Shown: one piece after another, positions 48,091 to 61,060 of the stretch
How the letters are laid out: each line of letters begins with the position of its first letter
Numbering within the stretch: position 1 is the first letter of the stretch
Assembly: GCF_000699445.3 (NCBI RefSeq)
Contig: NC_067195.1
Span: 63,401,591-63,465,590 of the forward strand
DNA from: Schistosoma haematobium
Taxonomy: Eukaryota; Platyhelminthes; Trematoda; Strigeidida; Schistosomatidae
Direction: 5' to 3'
DNA length: 64,000 nucleotides
Position numbers and translations under genes: made by a program
The notes under the pieces: model-generated
The model's input: only the letters and a program-made list of their open reading frames with translations
Database searches by the model: none
What the model was told of the DNA's origin: nothing

Positions 48091-50254
48091 CATTATTGAA
48101 TAAATGCACTATTATTTTTATTTCTTTAAACTTATAAGGAATTTGGAGTAAAGTAAAAAATTCAACTTTTGTACTTTGTGGTGAAAACCATGGTGTGTAT
48201 GTAGATATAATGAACAGAAATTCCATTTCAGGTATGTCTACAAAATTTTTGAAATTGCTGCACTGTTTACATACCAATACTCATTGATGCCGAAAACTCA
48301 CTCAAAGTGTAATACAAAACAGATGATTCTCAGTATACATTGGTAATTGTGTTTCCTAGGTAAATGATACTCAAAATATGCTGGATGTTAGTTAATCCCT
48401 TTATTCTGTGAATCCTGGTAATCTGTTTTAAACAGGCGGCATTAATGTATTTCGTAGTAAGGCACTTAGTTATACCTATTAATTGAGGATTCTTTATACG
48501 TGGATCAACCCAGTCAATTTAAAAGGGTTTTGTTGCTGATCACTACCAACTCGACAATCGTTACTACCCAATAAACACTGAAAAAAGTGTTCCATCTTCA
48601 TACTGAACAACCCACCAATTCATACAATGAGAAACTGTAAAGCTCCAAATACTACCTTTAGGTTTTACAGAATAACATGACATAAGAATTATCGTTTGTA
48701 GAAACATGATTGGAAAGCTAAAAAAAATGTTATCAATTACCGATGCAATAAAAGCGTTTGCATAGGAAAAACCTTTATATTCTTGTTAAGCGGACCAAAC
48801 TATATTTACTCACGTTTGCATGCATGTATTTTTTGCTATTTATTGATATAATTACATTTAATGTTACTATCAGATGACCAATTACGTTTGTATGCACATT
48901 TAAGTTTCATCAAACTGATTAACTAATAAACAACAATGCACTTTTTTCTTGACCCAATTAGTTGTAAGAAGTGGAATATCAGGTTAGTATAACCAATACA
49001 ACTATCATTAATAATTTCATTCATCAATATCTTACAAAGTTTACATTAAACTCAACCTATATAAAGAGATCATTTACTAAGAATGTGTGGTTAAAATATT
49101 GTTATCGCTTCAATCAACAATCACCAGATTCTCATTGATTCGATTTTCATCATCTTACGCAAGTGTGAAGTACTGAGATATGCAGAAGCAATCCGGTAAG
49201 TCAGAACATTTTGTGAGACAATGTTGCTCTACACTTTTCAAGATGTGACACAATTTCAATGCCTCATTCTGATGTCCCAAATCATGCATAGCTTGTGATT
49301 CATCTGATAAAAAAATTTGACACTGGTTAGCAATCATGATAATCATTTAGTCGGAAACCTTACTGGAGTCGTATAGCAAAACTGATCTGTGTTTCAAGTG
49401 TATTCATCAACGTTTATCGACACTTGATGATATTCAGTATATCCAATAATTTACTTTAGATCTTTCAAACTGAATCAGTGTCCTACTAAACAAGTTAGTA
49501 TTTTCATCATAATCTCCTTGACTGGTTAAATAAAACTTGATAACAACAACAATCATCATTCAGTGGCCAATGGGCATACATAACATTTCATCTCCTAGTT
49601 AATAGTCAGTTTTGAATATGACTATGTGAATGGTAAGATCAGTTGTGTTGTAAAGGCTAAACAAAGAAGGTGCTGTTCAACATTTCATCTGTCAATATAG
49701 CGTCAGCAAGCGAAAATGTGTGTTTTTCCCCCCTTTTGGATCGTTCATTTGAGATTTGTAAGCAATTATGTCTGTAAAATCAAAATCGTAAACACTCGAA
49801 ATGTCCATCTCATTATAAAACTCGTGAACTCAATACTCGTTATCAATGCCTTCTTACTTCGTCATTTACTGATAAGAATAACTTATTTGTAACTAATCAA
49901 ACAGTTGTTGACTTAATACTTCGAAATATTTTTAAAGTAACAAGACATATGTTGATCAGTTAGATGAAGGAAAAATGTGTATATTTACCCAACTATTATT
50001 TCTTCAGTTATTTAATCCCTAATGTTAGCCAACAGAACTGGAGATGATTTTGATACGTGATTATAATATATGGCTTACGATTATATATCAGACGTGTAAA
50101 TTTGTTTATCCATATGTTTTTTCATAAATGATTAATTCACATAAATTTAATACTGGATTCCGAAAACGCTATGTTCGATTCTATTCACTAGATCAAGAAA
50201 CAAGATATTTTGGAATTTTCTAACTGACAGCTAGCAAAACGAGTAATAAAAATA
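48091..50254. other. Intergenic, could hide the first exon of the + strand LITAF gene
   Basis: AT-rich, no recognised repeat. The next downstream coding exon (51445) needs an upstream exon ending in phase 1, but I could not identify it here. Confidence 0.4.
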
Positions 50255-50261
50255 CTCAATA

Positions 50262-50409
50262 TAGGGGTTGTGGAGATTATTGAGTTTTTAATTGAGATCA
50301 TGAACCGATTGATGTAAGACCACCGTTGAAAACCTGGAAGCACTGGACGGCCGTTTCGTCCTATTGTGGGACTCCTCAATTGGTTTATGATCTCAATCAA
50401 AACTTAGTA
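50262..50409. repeat. Fold-back derivative of the Sm-alpha-like SINE
   Basis: The sequence ataggggttgtggagatta...gagatcatgaacc at 50262-50310 is repeated in inverted orientation at 50371-50409 and beyond. Between the arms lies an antisense hammerhead fragment (ggacggccgtttcgtcc...gactcctcaa) whose core reads TTGAGGA. The arms are about 45-50 bp with few mismatches. Confidence 0.7.
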
Positions 50410-50805
50410 ATCTCCACAACCCCTATACTGACAATTAACATGTGATCACTAGTGACTAGCTTCGTGAAGGAATTCTCAGAGTTCTAGTTAGAAGCCGTGA
50501 CCAGTGGAGCTAATCCATGTCGGATAGAGACAGGTATCTACCTCAGTACAATGGAAGATGGTTGCGCAACTTCGTGGATTGGTTGAGGTTAGACATTAAC
50601 ACCACTGGATGCCGGCCCAGTGTTCCAGTAGGTTAAGCGTTCGCGCACGAGACTGAAGGCCCTAGGTTCGAATCTCGCGAGCGGGATCGTGGACTTGCAC
50701 TGCTGAGGAGTCCCACAATAGGAAGAAACTGCTGTCCAGTGCATCCAGGTTTCCAATGGTGGTCTAACATCAATTGGTTCATGACCTCAATCAAAAATAA
50801 AAATA
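50371..50805 (+). repeat. Sm-alpha-like SINE, long copy with hammerhead
   Basis: Runs from a 3'-end block (gatctcaatcaaaac...ctccacaacccc), through tactgacaattaacatgtgatcac, gccgtgaccagtggagc and atggaagatgg. It then reaches a tRNA-like part at about 50608-50695 with B-box-like GGTTCGAATCT, the hammerhead at 50697-50742, and the usual ending ggtggtctaacatcaattggttcatga. The same end block appears on both sides, so this is slightly more than one unit, as expected for a satellite-like or dimer-derived SINE. Confidence 0.85.
50697..50742 (+). ncRNA. Hammerhead ribozyme motif (SINE type)
   Basis: Stem I strands GCACTG (50697-50702) and CAGTGC (50737-50742) are exact complements. The core CTGAGGA (50703-50709) fits CUGANGA. 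Stem II starts GTCC, but its partner is GGAA rather than GGAC, so the pair next to the core is lost. GAAA is at 50725-50728 and the cleavage triplet GTC at 50734-50736. Stem III is very short, as in the schistosome Sm-alpha ribozymes, which are known to cleave. This is the best-preserved SINE hammerhead in the window. Confidence 0.75.
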
Positions 50806-51444
50806 GTTATATTCAGTCATTATATACGTTCCTGATTGTGATTTCTGAGTACTAATTAAGTGCTTTTTAATTCATCTAGTGGTTCTTTTTACATTTAAAT
50901 CATCGGGTGTATTGCTCTTTATGTTTACCGGTTAAAATATCTATATTTAAGAGTAGTGGTCAACTTTTAGTTGTATTTTATCAGTTCTAACTAACTTATC
51001 AATACTTACTCGATTATTGTATCTTCAAAATCTATGAGGATAAATTCGGATGCCTGTAGCTTGAGAAACCATATCCCTTTCATCTGTGTTTAAAAATAGC
51101 CTATTTTTAATAAGGGTCAAACAGATTTAAGTTTTAATGTTAGACTATATCGGTATAGATCTGTTCATTACTACAACTATATTGATGATGAGACCACAAA
51201 GGATATCAAAATTTTAGCTTTTCAAAACAAAAATTAATTTTCATCTGATCAGAAGAAAATGTTTACAGGAAAGTATATAATCATTTCTTGAGAATACCAT
51301 TGGTTAGCTAAAATCAAATTTTTATTCACCATCAAATGTTACTCACCATGTAAATGCCATTATACAGTGAAAGAATCATTTTCATTAAATTTCAAATTTT
51401 CTTTCATTTTACAAAATACAATCTAGTTTTTTTATATCTTATAG
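50806..51444. other. Upstream intron of the + strand LITAF gene
   Basis: AT-rich, ending in a clear acceptor (tttatatcttatag). No first exon recognised. Confidence 0.45.
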
Positions 51445-53195
<1,751 letters not shown>

Positions 53196-56100
53196 GCATT
53201 TAATATTAGAAGATGAATCAAGCTAATTAATAATAATGAATTCATACTCGACATATCAATATCAAACTCTCATATAATTACAGTTTTAAATCATTTTATT
53301 CTACTATGTAAGCTTGTTTATTCAATAATAATACAAATGTTTGATATGAAATGAGTTAGTTTTATTTGAAAGTTTAACATTTAATCGGATTTCAATTTGA
53401 TTTCCAACTTCTCAATAATCAAATATTTATTCTAATGATAATGAATGGTGTCATTGTTGTTTCTATGAAAAGGAACATTGTTCACCATTCGATTTGTGTC
53501 ACATTCATGAGATTCAAATATACAAAGTGATTTATTGATTAACTGAATAAAAGTTACATTTTTTGAACAAATAATCAGTGATTTTCTACAATTTGTGTAC
53601 GATTTAAAGAGAATTTTCTCTTGATTAACTTTCATCAAGAGATAGATAACATAAGTAAGAATAGAATAATGGAGTAGCATAATAAGAAAAAGAGGATTCG
53701 GCGAAGAAAATTTTCTTTTCGACGAAATCATTTACTTAAGCTGTACATCCGTATATATAGTTATATGGAAAATGTATGTCTATAGGAGGATTTATGGGTT
53801 ATTTTAATTGTCTGAGGAGTAGCATAAATCTATGTACATCGTAATCATTTCATAATACATCATCGTGATACGAAAAAACCTTTTTGATACATTTCATGAT
53901 ATGTGAGTGTTTGTGTTGAGCTTATAAAGTAACTTGTTTGTTAACATCTTCGCTGAGAATTTATTTCAAAACAACTCTCAGTACCATAAATAAACACTTG
54001 CATACCTTCAAATATACATTTGTAATATATCTTTGCTATAATCAATTCTTCAAAGAAAATCAAGAGAAACTATCTAATGATTTTCACTTGTAATAAAACA
54101 AAGTTAGACTATATTATGCTGAGTTTTGAAATGACGATTTCAAAAATTATTACTTCTAACATTGATATCAGAGTTTATGTAGGTAGGAGTTTGTTATACT
54201 GTTTGAATGATCTGAAGATTTTTTGTTGGTTTGAAATAACAAAAATAATCATGGAATTGTGTACTAAGTCGTACATGAATAGAAAACGCTGCTGCCATTC
54301 TAATCGTCTGTGATTTCTTAAACGTCTTTTTTGTAGTATCATAATAACTTTTTACTTAATAGATTCCTTGTAGGTAAAATGGAGAAAGCAGATAATCAGT
54401 ATCTGATAATGTTGAGAGGATCCGGTGTAATCTACACTTTGAACTATTATTAAGGCGACTTCTCTCGGTGGATGATATTGAAGGAAAATATCACTAATTT
54501 AAGATGACAAAGGTTAAGTGGACCTAAATCATCTTGACAGGATACCAACTAAAGTCGTATAAAAGTGAAATCTATATTCGCTTAAGATGACTCTAGTTTA
54601 TATATCATGTCAACAATAAATTTCATACATTTTCAACTTATATAAATTTGTGTTTAAAGATCATACAGTCGAATGCGAATGCTAAGAAATATCATAGAAT
54701 GTACTTTTACACAGATAAATTCATAGTACTGTCTATACAGATATGTATGAAGCTTTGTTCACTATGCTTTAAATTATGGCTGTAAAATAGCAACTACTCA
54801 TAAGTAACATGGTTGATTATATAAATTTAACGTTACTAATTCGAAATTACTAATAATATTTATTTTCCCATGCAATGCTAATTTTCATGCATTTACTTTG
54901 ATTTTCAGTCATTCCTCCGTGGTTGAACTATACGGTAGGCACAGAAAAGTGTTTTTGAAGTCCCTTAATAGTTCCTGAGATATTTACTTTTCGAAACATT
55001 CGTTTTGTTAGAATAGATTTATGATGAATGTAAACTCTATGAATGATGGGAAAATTCTATATCATAACTGAAATATTGTTGACGCGTAATTCACATGTTG
55101 AACATCATATTCATAGTTCTAATGTGCTAGACATAACGATGTAATTATTTGGTTTAGAATATTCTTAAATGACGTTATACTAGTAAACATGTAGAAATAA
55201 TTTTAGTGTTTTTTATAAGTCTGCTGTTTGAACTCTCGTTGCCGTTATCTCAAAGGCTTCCTATAACCCTGAACTACTTCTACATTTCCACCCGAACAAT
55301 AGAGAAAAGACATGCTATGCAAGCTAAAGTTTTACTCCAAGAACAATGATGTTCAGAAAACTGGGTGCCTTTGTGATGTTTTATAGGATCTGGATCTTCC
55401 AAAAATACTTAATATGGTGACAGCATAAGCAGATATCTAATCAAAACAGAACAAAACTCTTCATTTTTTTAATATTTCCCTAAGGTGTCTGTTCGATGCT
55501 GACTGGGTAAAACGTTTTTATCCCTTCTCCGAACCTCTGAAGTTATTTTTCGAGCGATATTTACGAACTCCCATTAGCTTCGTTTACATCAGTATGAACT
55601 ATGACATGTATGACATAGTCACTCACAATGAAATGCTAATCAATGTCAAACTTAACCAACAGTTGTTTAATGGTACCACCCGGTTATCACATTAGCAAAA
55701 AGCAACAAGCAAATTATTTCATTTGTATTTCGATTGAGTATTTCATACGTACCTCTTTCATGAAACCAATATTTGTTATGACTGAAGTTTGCAACCCCTA
55801 ATATAGCAAAATAATTTAGATCGAATATGTTATCATCAACCCATAAAATAGTTTAGTTTCCATTCCTCTAGGTAATACTATTTTCTTTGGAGAATCAAAA
55901 TAACCACGCCTTATTTGATTAGTGGAAAGACTGAAAGGATTGATTTAGCTGACTCGAAATTCACTTTTTGAAATTCTGATCTCAAAACTAGTGGTTCAAA
56001 TATCGATTAGTCGTCAATCTTCAACGTTTTGAGATCCGTGTCTATAATATTGTTCTCACAGTGTGAAAACACTTAACGCGGAAACTATTTTTATTTTAAT

Positions 56101-56265
56101 GGAAACTGTAAAATGTATTTTTTTACAAGCGTGAACTCTACGCTTCGTAGTTTATGAGCAGTACTGCTTGACAAGAAACGTTCATATCAATTTGAAAATG
56201 ACATGATACAGGTGTACAATAATGTACAAATAGTTTAGCTTTTTGTACATATCAGGCATTAATTG
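53196..56265. other. Intergenic after LITAF-B, nothing recognised
   Basis: About 3 kb of AT-rich sequence. Several open frames of 60-100 codons are low-complexity and show no family motifs. Confidence 0.45.
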
Positions 56266-56400
56266 AATTCATGAACCGATCAATGTTAGATCACCGTCGA
56301 AAAGTGCTGAGGAGTCTGATGTTAGGATGAAACGACCGTTCAGTGCTTCCACGTTTCCAGTGGTGGTCTAACATTGGTCGGTTAATGAGCTCAAATAAAA
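56266..56400. repeat. Second fold-back SINE with hammerhead in the loop
   Basis: The left arm (aattcatgaaccgatcaatgt, then tagatcaccgtcg) and right arm (ggtggtctaacattggtcgg, then ttaatgagctca) are inverted copies of the SINE end. The loop holds CTGAGGA, a hairpin, GAAAC, GACCGTT and CAGTGC (about 56306-56346). The cleavage site GTC is GTT, and stem I lacks its 5' partner because the tRNA side is missing. Confidence 0.7.
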
Positions 56401-56579
56401 TTGAGCAGTCTTTACACCATCTTGGTTATTCCTTGTTCACACTTCCTCACGGAACTAGCACTTTAACAAAATAAATTTCATGTATATACGATTGCACAGC
56501 TTAATAATAAATTCGTTGAAAGGAGATCTCTTTGCTGAACCTCGTGTTTTTAATGTTTAAATGGGGATTATCTGTTAAT

Positions 56580-56825
56580 CTCTACAAGCCTATAATGATA
56601 ATGATCATGTTCTCACTAGTAACTAGCTTCGAGAGGTGGCTCTCGGAGCACTAGTAATAAGCCGTGATCAGTGGAGATCAACAATGCCATATGTGTGGCA
56701 GTCACCCCTCAAAGACAATGGAAGATGGCCGAACAATATCGTGGATTGATCGAAATTAGACATTATAACCGTTGGATGCCGGTTCAGGGGTCTAGAGGTT
56801 AACTATTTGCGCCCGAGTATATCAG
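56580..56825 (+). repeat. SINE fragment, tRNA side only
   Basis: Carries tagcttcgagaggtggctctc, gccgtgatcagtggag, acaatggaagatgg and gatgccggttcaggggtctagaggtt blocks, then stops in the tRNA-like A-box region near 56815. No hammerhead part. Confidence 0.65.
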
Positions 56826-57335
56826 TATATACATACTTGCTGAACAATATAGTACATTCAAGCTTGACGATGAATAATTGTATTTTTTATGCCCCTTAAC
56901 AAATTAAACCCTAATTATAACTTCAGTTGAATTGATAAGTAAGTTATATAACTACCTGTTGAAAAGACCATATCCCCTGGCTTCTTGTGGCACATGGTAA
57001 ACGCATATAGAAGTATATGAAACAGACACCAGCTCGCAATAAAGATAGTCATCCAAGACTCAGTGCTAACTAAATTCACGATTGACTAGCGAGTATAAGT
57101 TTATTTCTGATAAATGATAGCAATTCGCAGGTGATTTTGCAAGATCTGTCCTTCAGGATATTAAGTGACTTGTGAACAGTTTGGTTGTGAAATTTATGGT
57201 TTTGGATGCTGAAGGGATGAATTTTCAGACCGATAACGTCTAACGTAACTAATATTCACGTGTTTTCCTGATGACTGAGGTCACGTGAAAAAAATAAAAA
57301 GATAATCATCTTGCGGACGTCTAACAATACCATAT

Positions 57336-57530
57336 TTGATTCATTCCACTTTCTTAATTAACCGATTCTTAACAGCGTTCTCAAAAGTACAGACTATTCA
57401 GTTTCGTCAACATAAATACACAATAATTCGTGGATTCACCAAGTCCCATTTTTTGATTGACTCAGGGGCTGCATCTGATTCAAATACGATTTTAAACCTT
57501 TTGATATCCTTATTCATACAGAGCAACTGA
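57336..57530 (+). mobile_element. Possible LTR-element protease fragment
   Basis: The short open frame contains SHFLIDSGAASDSN; LIDSGA is the usual setting of a retroelement aspartic protease active site. Nothing flanking confirms it. It abuts the start of segmental duplication copy 2. Confidence 0.4.
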
Positions 57531-57546
57531 AAATGTATAAATATAG

Positions 57547-60296
57547 TCGTTTCAGAAATATATTGCATGAAGTTAAATGAACACAATAAATAGACAATCT
57601 GACACTACTTCGTTTATCATATTCATCATTTCATACACGAACTACTGTTCAAAGCTATGAATGAAATTAAAAAGCATGACTACACTAAAACATGAAGCTT
57701 CTGTTGCTATCCACATCACATACCATCAGCTAGGTTGTGGGAACATTAAATTCACTGGAAATATTAGATCTTGTGACAATCCACATTGTAAATATCCGAT
57801 TCATCTCCATTCACACCACATCACATTCACTATCTAGTTAAGTACTTCCTTCAAAGTTTACGTTACAGACCATCAGACACCTACAACAACTACATCATGA
57901 TAACCAGTCGTTGGTGTACAATCCACATCATCAATTAACTCAACTGAATATCCTCGATCTTAGTATCAGTCAGTGATGAACACAAGATAGATTGGCTGCA
58001 TGAATTTAATCTTCTATATATTGGTTCCAACTCATCCGAGCCACTGGCAGCAAGAAGTCTGGTGTGAGCGAAACAATCTGCGAGGATGATGGGATGCCAA
58101 TCACTAACATCCATCGATGTCTTGGATGATGGGCAGAATCCTTCGGAGGGCAGTTCAACTGGCCTGCTGCTCCGGCAACATCGGTCAGACTGTCCTGCCC
58201 TCCATGGCCGGTGACGACTGATCCACCAAATGAGGCGGAAGTCCGCAAGGAACTCCAACTCTTGAAGCGTTACAAATCACCTGGCCCAGATGACTTACCT
58301 CCGGCTCTTTTTAAAGATGGTGGTGACTTTTTGACTAAGGAATTGACGACGTTGTTTACAAAGGTTTGGGAGCTAGAGAGTGTACCAACGTCATGGAATG
58401 AGTCGATAGTTGTCCCTATCTTTAAAAAGGGTTCACGTCGTTCCTGTAACAACTATCGGGGGATAAGTCTACTTCCGATTGCGTCCAAGCTATTGGCTTC
58501 CGTCATTCTTCGTAGGTTGTTCAAAACCCGAGAATGATTGACTCGCGAGGAGCAGGCTGGGTTTCGTTCTGGTCGAGGATGTATTGATCATATCTTCACC
58601 CTCCGCCAAATGTTAGAACACCGCCATACTTATCAAAGGCCAACAATCGTAGTGTTTCTTGACGTCAGGGCTGACTTCGATTCGTTGGACAGGACTGTTC
58701 TCTGGGATTGTCTATTGAAGAAGGGTGTGCCTGAGAAGTTTATTAACATCCTAAAAGCCCTATATAAAAACACCTCAGGTAGAGTGAGGGCATACAACCA
58801 CCTCTCTCCATTGTTCCATTCGAGCAGTGGGGTTAGGCAGGGTTGCCCAATCTCACCATTCCTCTTCAACTTTGCCATCGATGACATTCTGGAAACAGCT
58901 CTGATGAATGTAAGTAATGGTGGTGTGGATCTGTTGCCTGGAGAAAGACTTCTCGACCTTGAGTATGCGGACGATATTGTCTTACTGTGAGATAATGCCC
59001 AAGGCATGCAATCCGCACTTAATCAGTTGGCAATCAGTGTCCGTAGGTATGGTATGTGCTTTGCACCTTCGAAGTGCAAAGTACTTCTACAAGACTGGCA
59101 GGATTCTAATCCTGTACTCACCCTGGATGATGAGCAGATAGAAGTAGTTGAGAAGTTCGTGTATCTGGGTAGCTGCATAAGTGCTGGTGGGGGTGTGAGT
59201 GATGAGATCAATGCACGAATAGTGAAAGCCAGAGCGGCTTATGCCAATCTGGGCCACCTTTGGCGCCTTCGTGATGTTAGTCTGGCTGTAAAAGGTCGGA
59301 TCTACAACGCGTCGGTGAGAGCAGTTTTGCTCTATGCTTGTGTAACCTGGTCTCTCCGAGTTGAGGACGTCAGACGACTCTCTGTGTTCGATCATCGCTG
59401 TCTCCGAAGGATTGCTGACATTCAGTGGCAACACCATGTCAGTAATGCAGAGGTTCGGCATCGTGTGTTCGGGCACAGAGATGATAATTCAATTGGTGTC
59501 ACCATCTTGAAACACCGACTTCGGCGGCTTGGACATGTTCCACGAATGTCGTCCCAGAGAATTCCACGTCGTGCATTATTTGCCGACTCTGGGACTGGTT
59601 GAAGAAAGCGGAGAGGTGGTCAATGCATGACATGGTGTCGTGGCATGAAGGAAAGTTGCAAAGGACTGGCTTCTGTCGGTCCTTCACGACTCTCTGGTTG
59701 GGGTCCGAGAGATGGTGCAACACATTGGCTAGAGACGTTATCAGATATGGCTCAGAATAGAAGCCAGTGGCGATCCTGCTGGCTTCTTTTACTTTCTTCA
59801 TGTAAAGTAGTTGTATCTTCCTTAACTGAAAGATTTCTTCTGGTTGCATCTTTCCGTTTCCACCATTATTATTATTATTATTACACCACCTTACACTAAT
59901 CTGTTCGTTATAGTTCTTTCTCTACGCTTCTCACTTTTTTTCCTTCTCCTCTTCAAATTCCCACTGTTATGTGTGGCGCATATATATTTGGTGCCCTCTT
60001 GTACCAATATTTATGTGTTCAAATAAATAAATAATAAATAAATAAATCTATATATTCGTGACAAATGTATTTGTGAGAAAAAATTAACAAAGAAACGTAC
60101 TCATTGACCAATTTGATACAAGAGTATATATCACAACATATTTGCAAATCAACATTATTTCATATATTTTTCTTGTAACGTGCGATATGTTCCAATGTGA
60201 TGACCGCATTCAGGACATTTGTGATCAACATCTTTACATGCTTTTACACAAAATGGAATGAGACAACAGCCACAGAAGCACCTTAAATACACAAAA
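57547..60296 (-). repeat. Segmental duplication, copy 2, split by a LINE
   Basis: 57547-58024 and 60047-60296 together correspond to 43319-44447 without its LTR-like insertion. It includes the last exon of the minus-strand LITAF gene. Similarity to copy 1 ends about 15 bp into the intron. Confidence 0.9.
58025..60046 (+). mobile_element. 5'-truncated LINE with RT, inserted in the LITAF-A 3' flank
   Basis: Flanked by tctatatattgg (58013-58024) and tctatatattcg (60047-60058), a 12-bp target duplication with one mismatch; the empty site is seen at about 43785-43800. One frame carries the polyprotein from about 58030 to 59840: SPGPDDLPPALFKDGG, NNYRGISLLPIASKLLAS, QAGFRSGRGCIDHIFTLRQM, VVFLDVRADFDSLDR, RQGCPISPFLFNFAID, LEYADDIVLL, then the thumb and a DMAQNRSQW C-terminal block. 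No frameshift is evident, but there are at least four in-frame stops, all TGA (58535 and 58988 among them). The 3' end has ATT repeats, a tttggtgccctcttgtacca block and an (AAAT)n tail. Related to, but distinct from, copies A-C. Confidence 0.92.
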
Positions 60297-60413
60297 TGAA
60301 AGATAATCAGTTTAGCTATTAATTGAATGTTAACTGAACATGTTAATTTGAAAACTATTCACTTCGTAAACTGATATAACTTGCTTGGAGAAAATCATTT
60401 ATCATCCATTGAG

Positions 60414-60459
<46 letters not shown>

Positions 60460-60999
60460 AGCACGTTGAAGTTTTATGTTACATTTTCTTTTAATACTAT
60501 ACCAATAAACTAAATTATTTTTTGATTTTATTATCAGTGCGAAGTTCAACAGTAGCCAATCTTATTAAACTTGAAGCCAAGTTTAAACAGAATAATTTAT
60601 CATTCTATAGCTTAGTGGTTAGAAATTATTTTCTAAGTTGATAGTGATTACCTTTTGAACTATTAATGATCAGTTATTTTTACAGTAAAGTTCATCCATT
60701 TTATTATAATATTAACATTTGTCATCTCAATACAAACAGAATTTTGATTCGAACATTCGAACAATCAAGAGTGAAGATTTTTCCTAATTTTCATAAATTA
60801 AACAGTATTGCTATAACTTTTTATAGGTAATCAATACCAAGGTTGAACTTGATAGTTTCTATAATGAATATTTTTGTTATATCCCAATGAGTTGAAAATT
60901 TGTATTTCTGACGTTTCGTGACTTAATGTAAGCCACTTCTTCAGAGTAAATAAATAACCGAATTAAATTAACACAAGTTTAAATAGTACAAAAGAAAAA

Positions 61000-61060
<61 letters not shown>

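Noticed and set aside
50608..50695. Possible tRNA gene
   Set aside because: A- and B-box-like sequences are present, but no proper cloverleaf with acceptor stem could be drawn. It is the tRNA-derived head of a SINE, and the same applies to the other SINE copies.
51354..51444. Open-frame start of LITAF-B at 51354
   Set aside because: It lies in the intron before the acceptor at 51444; the true first exon is elsewhere.
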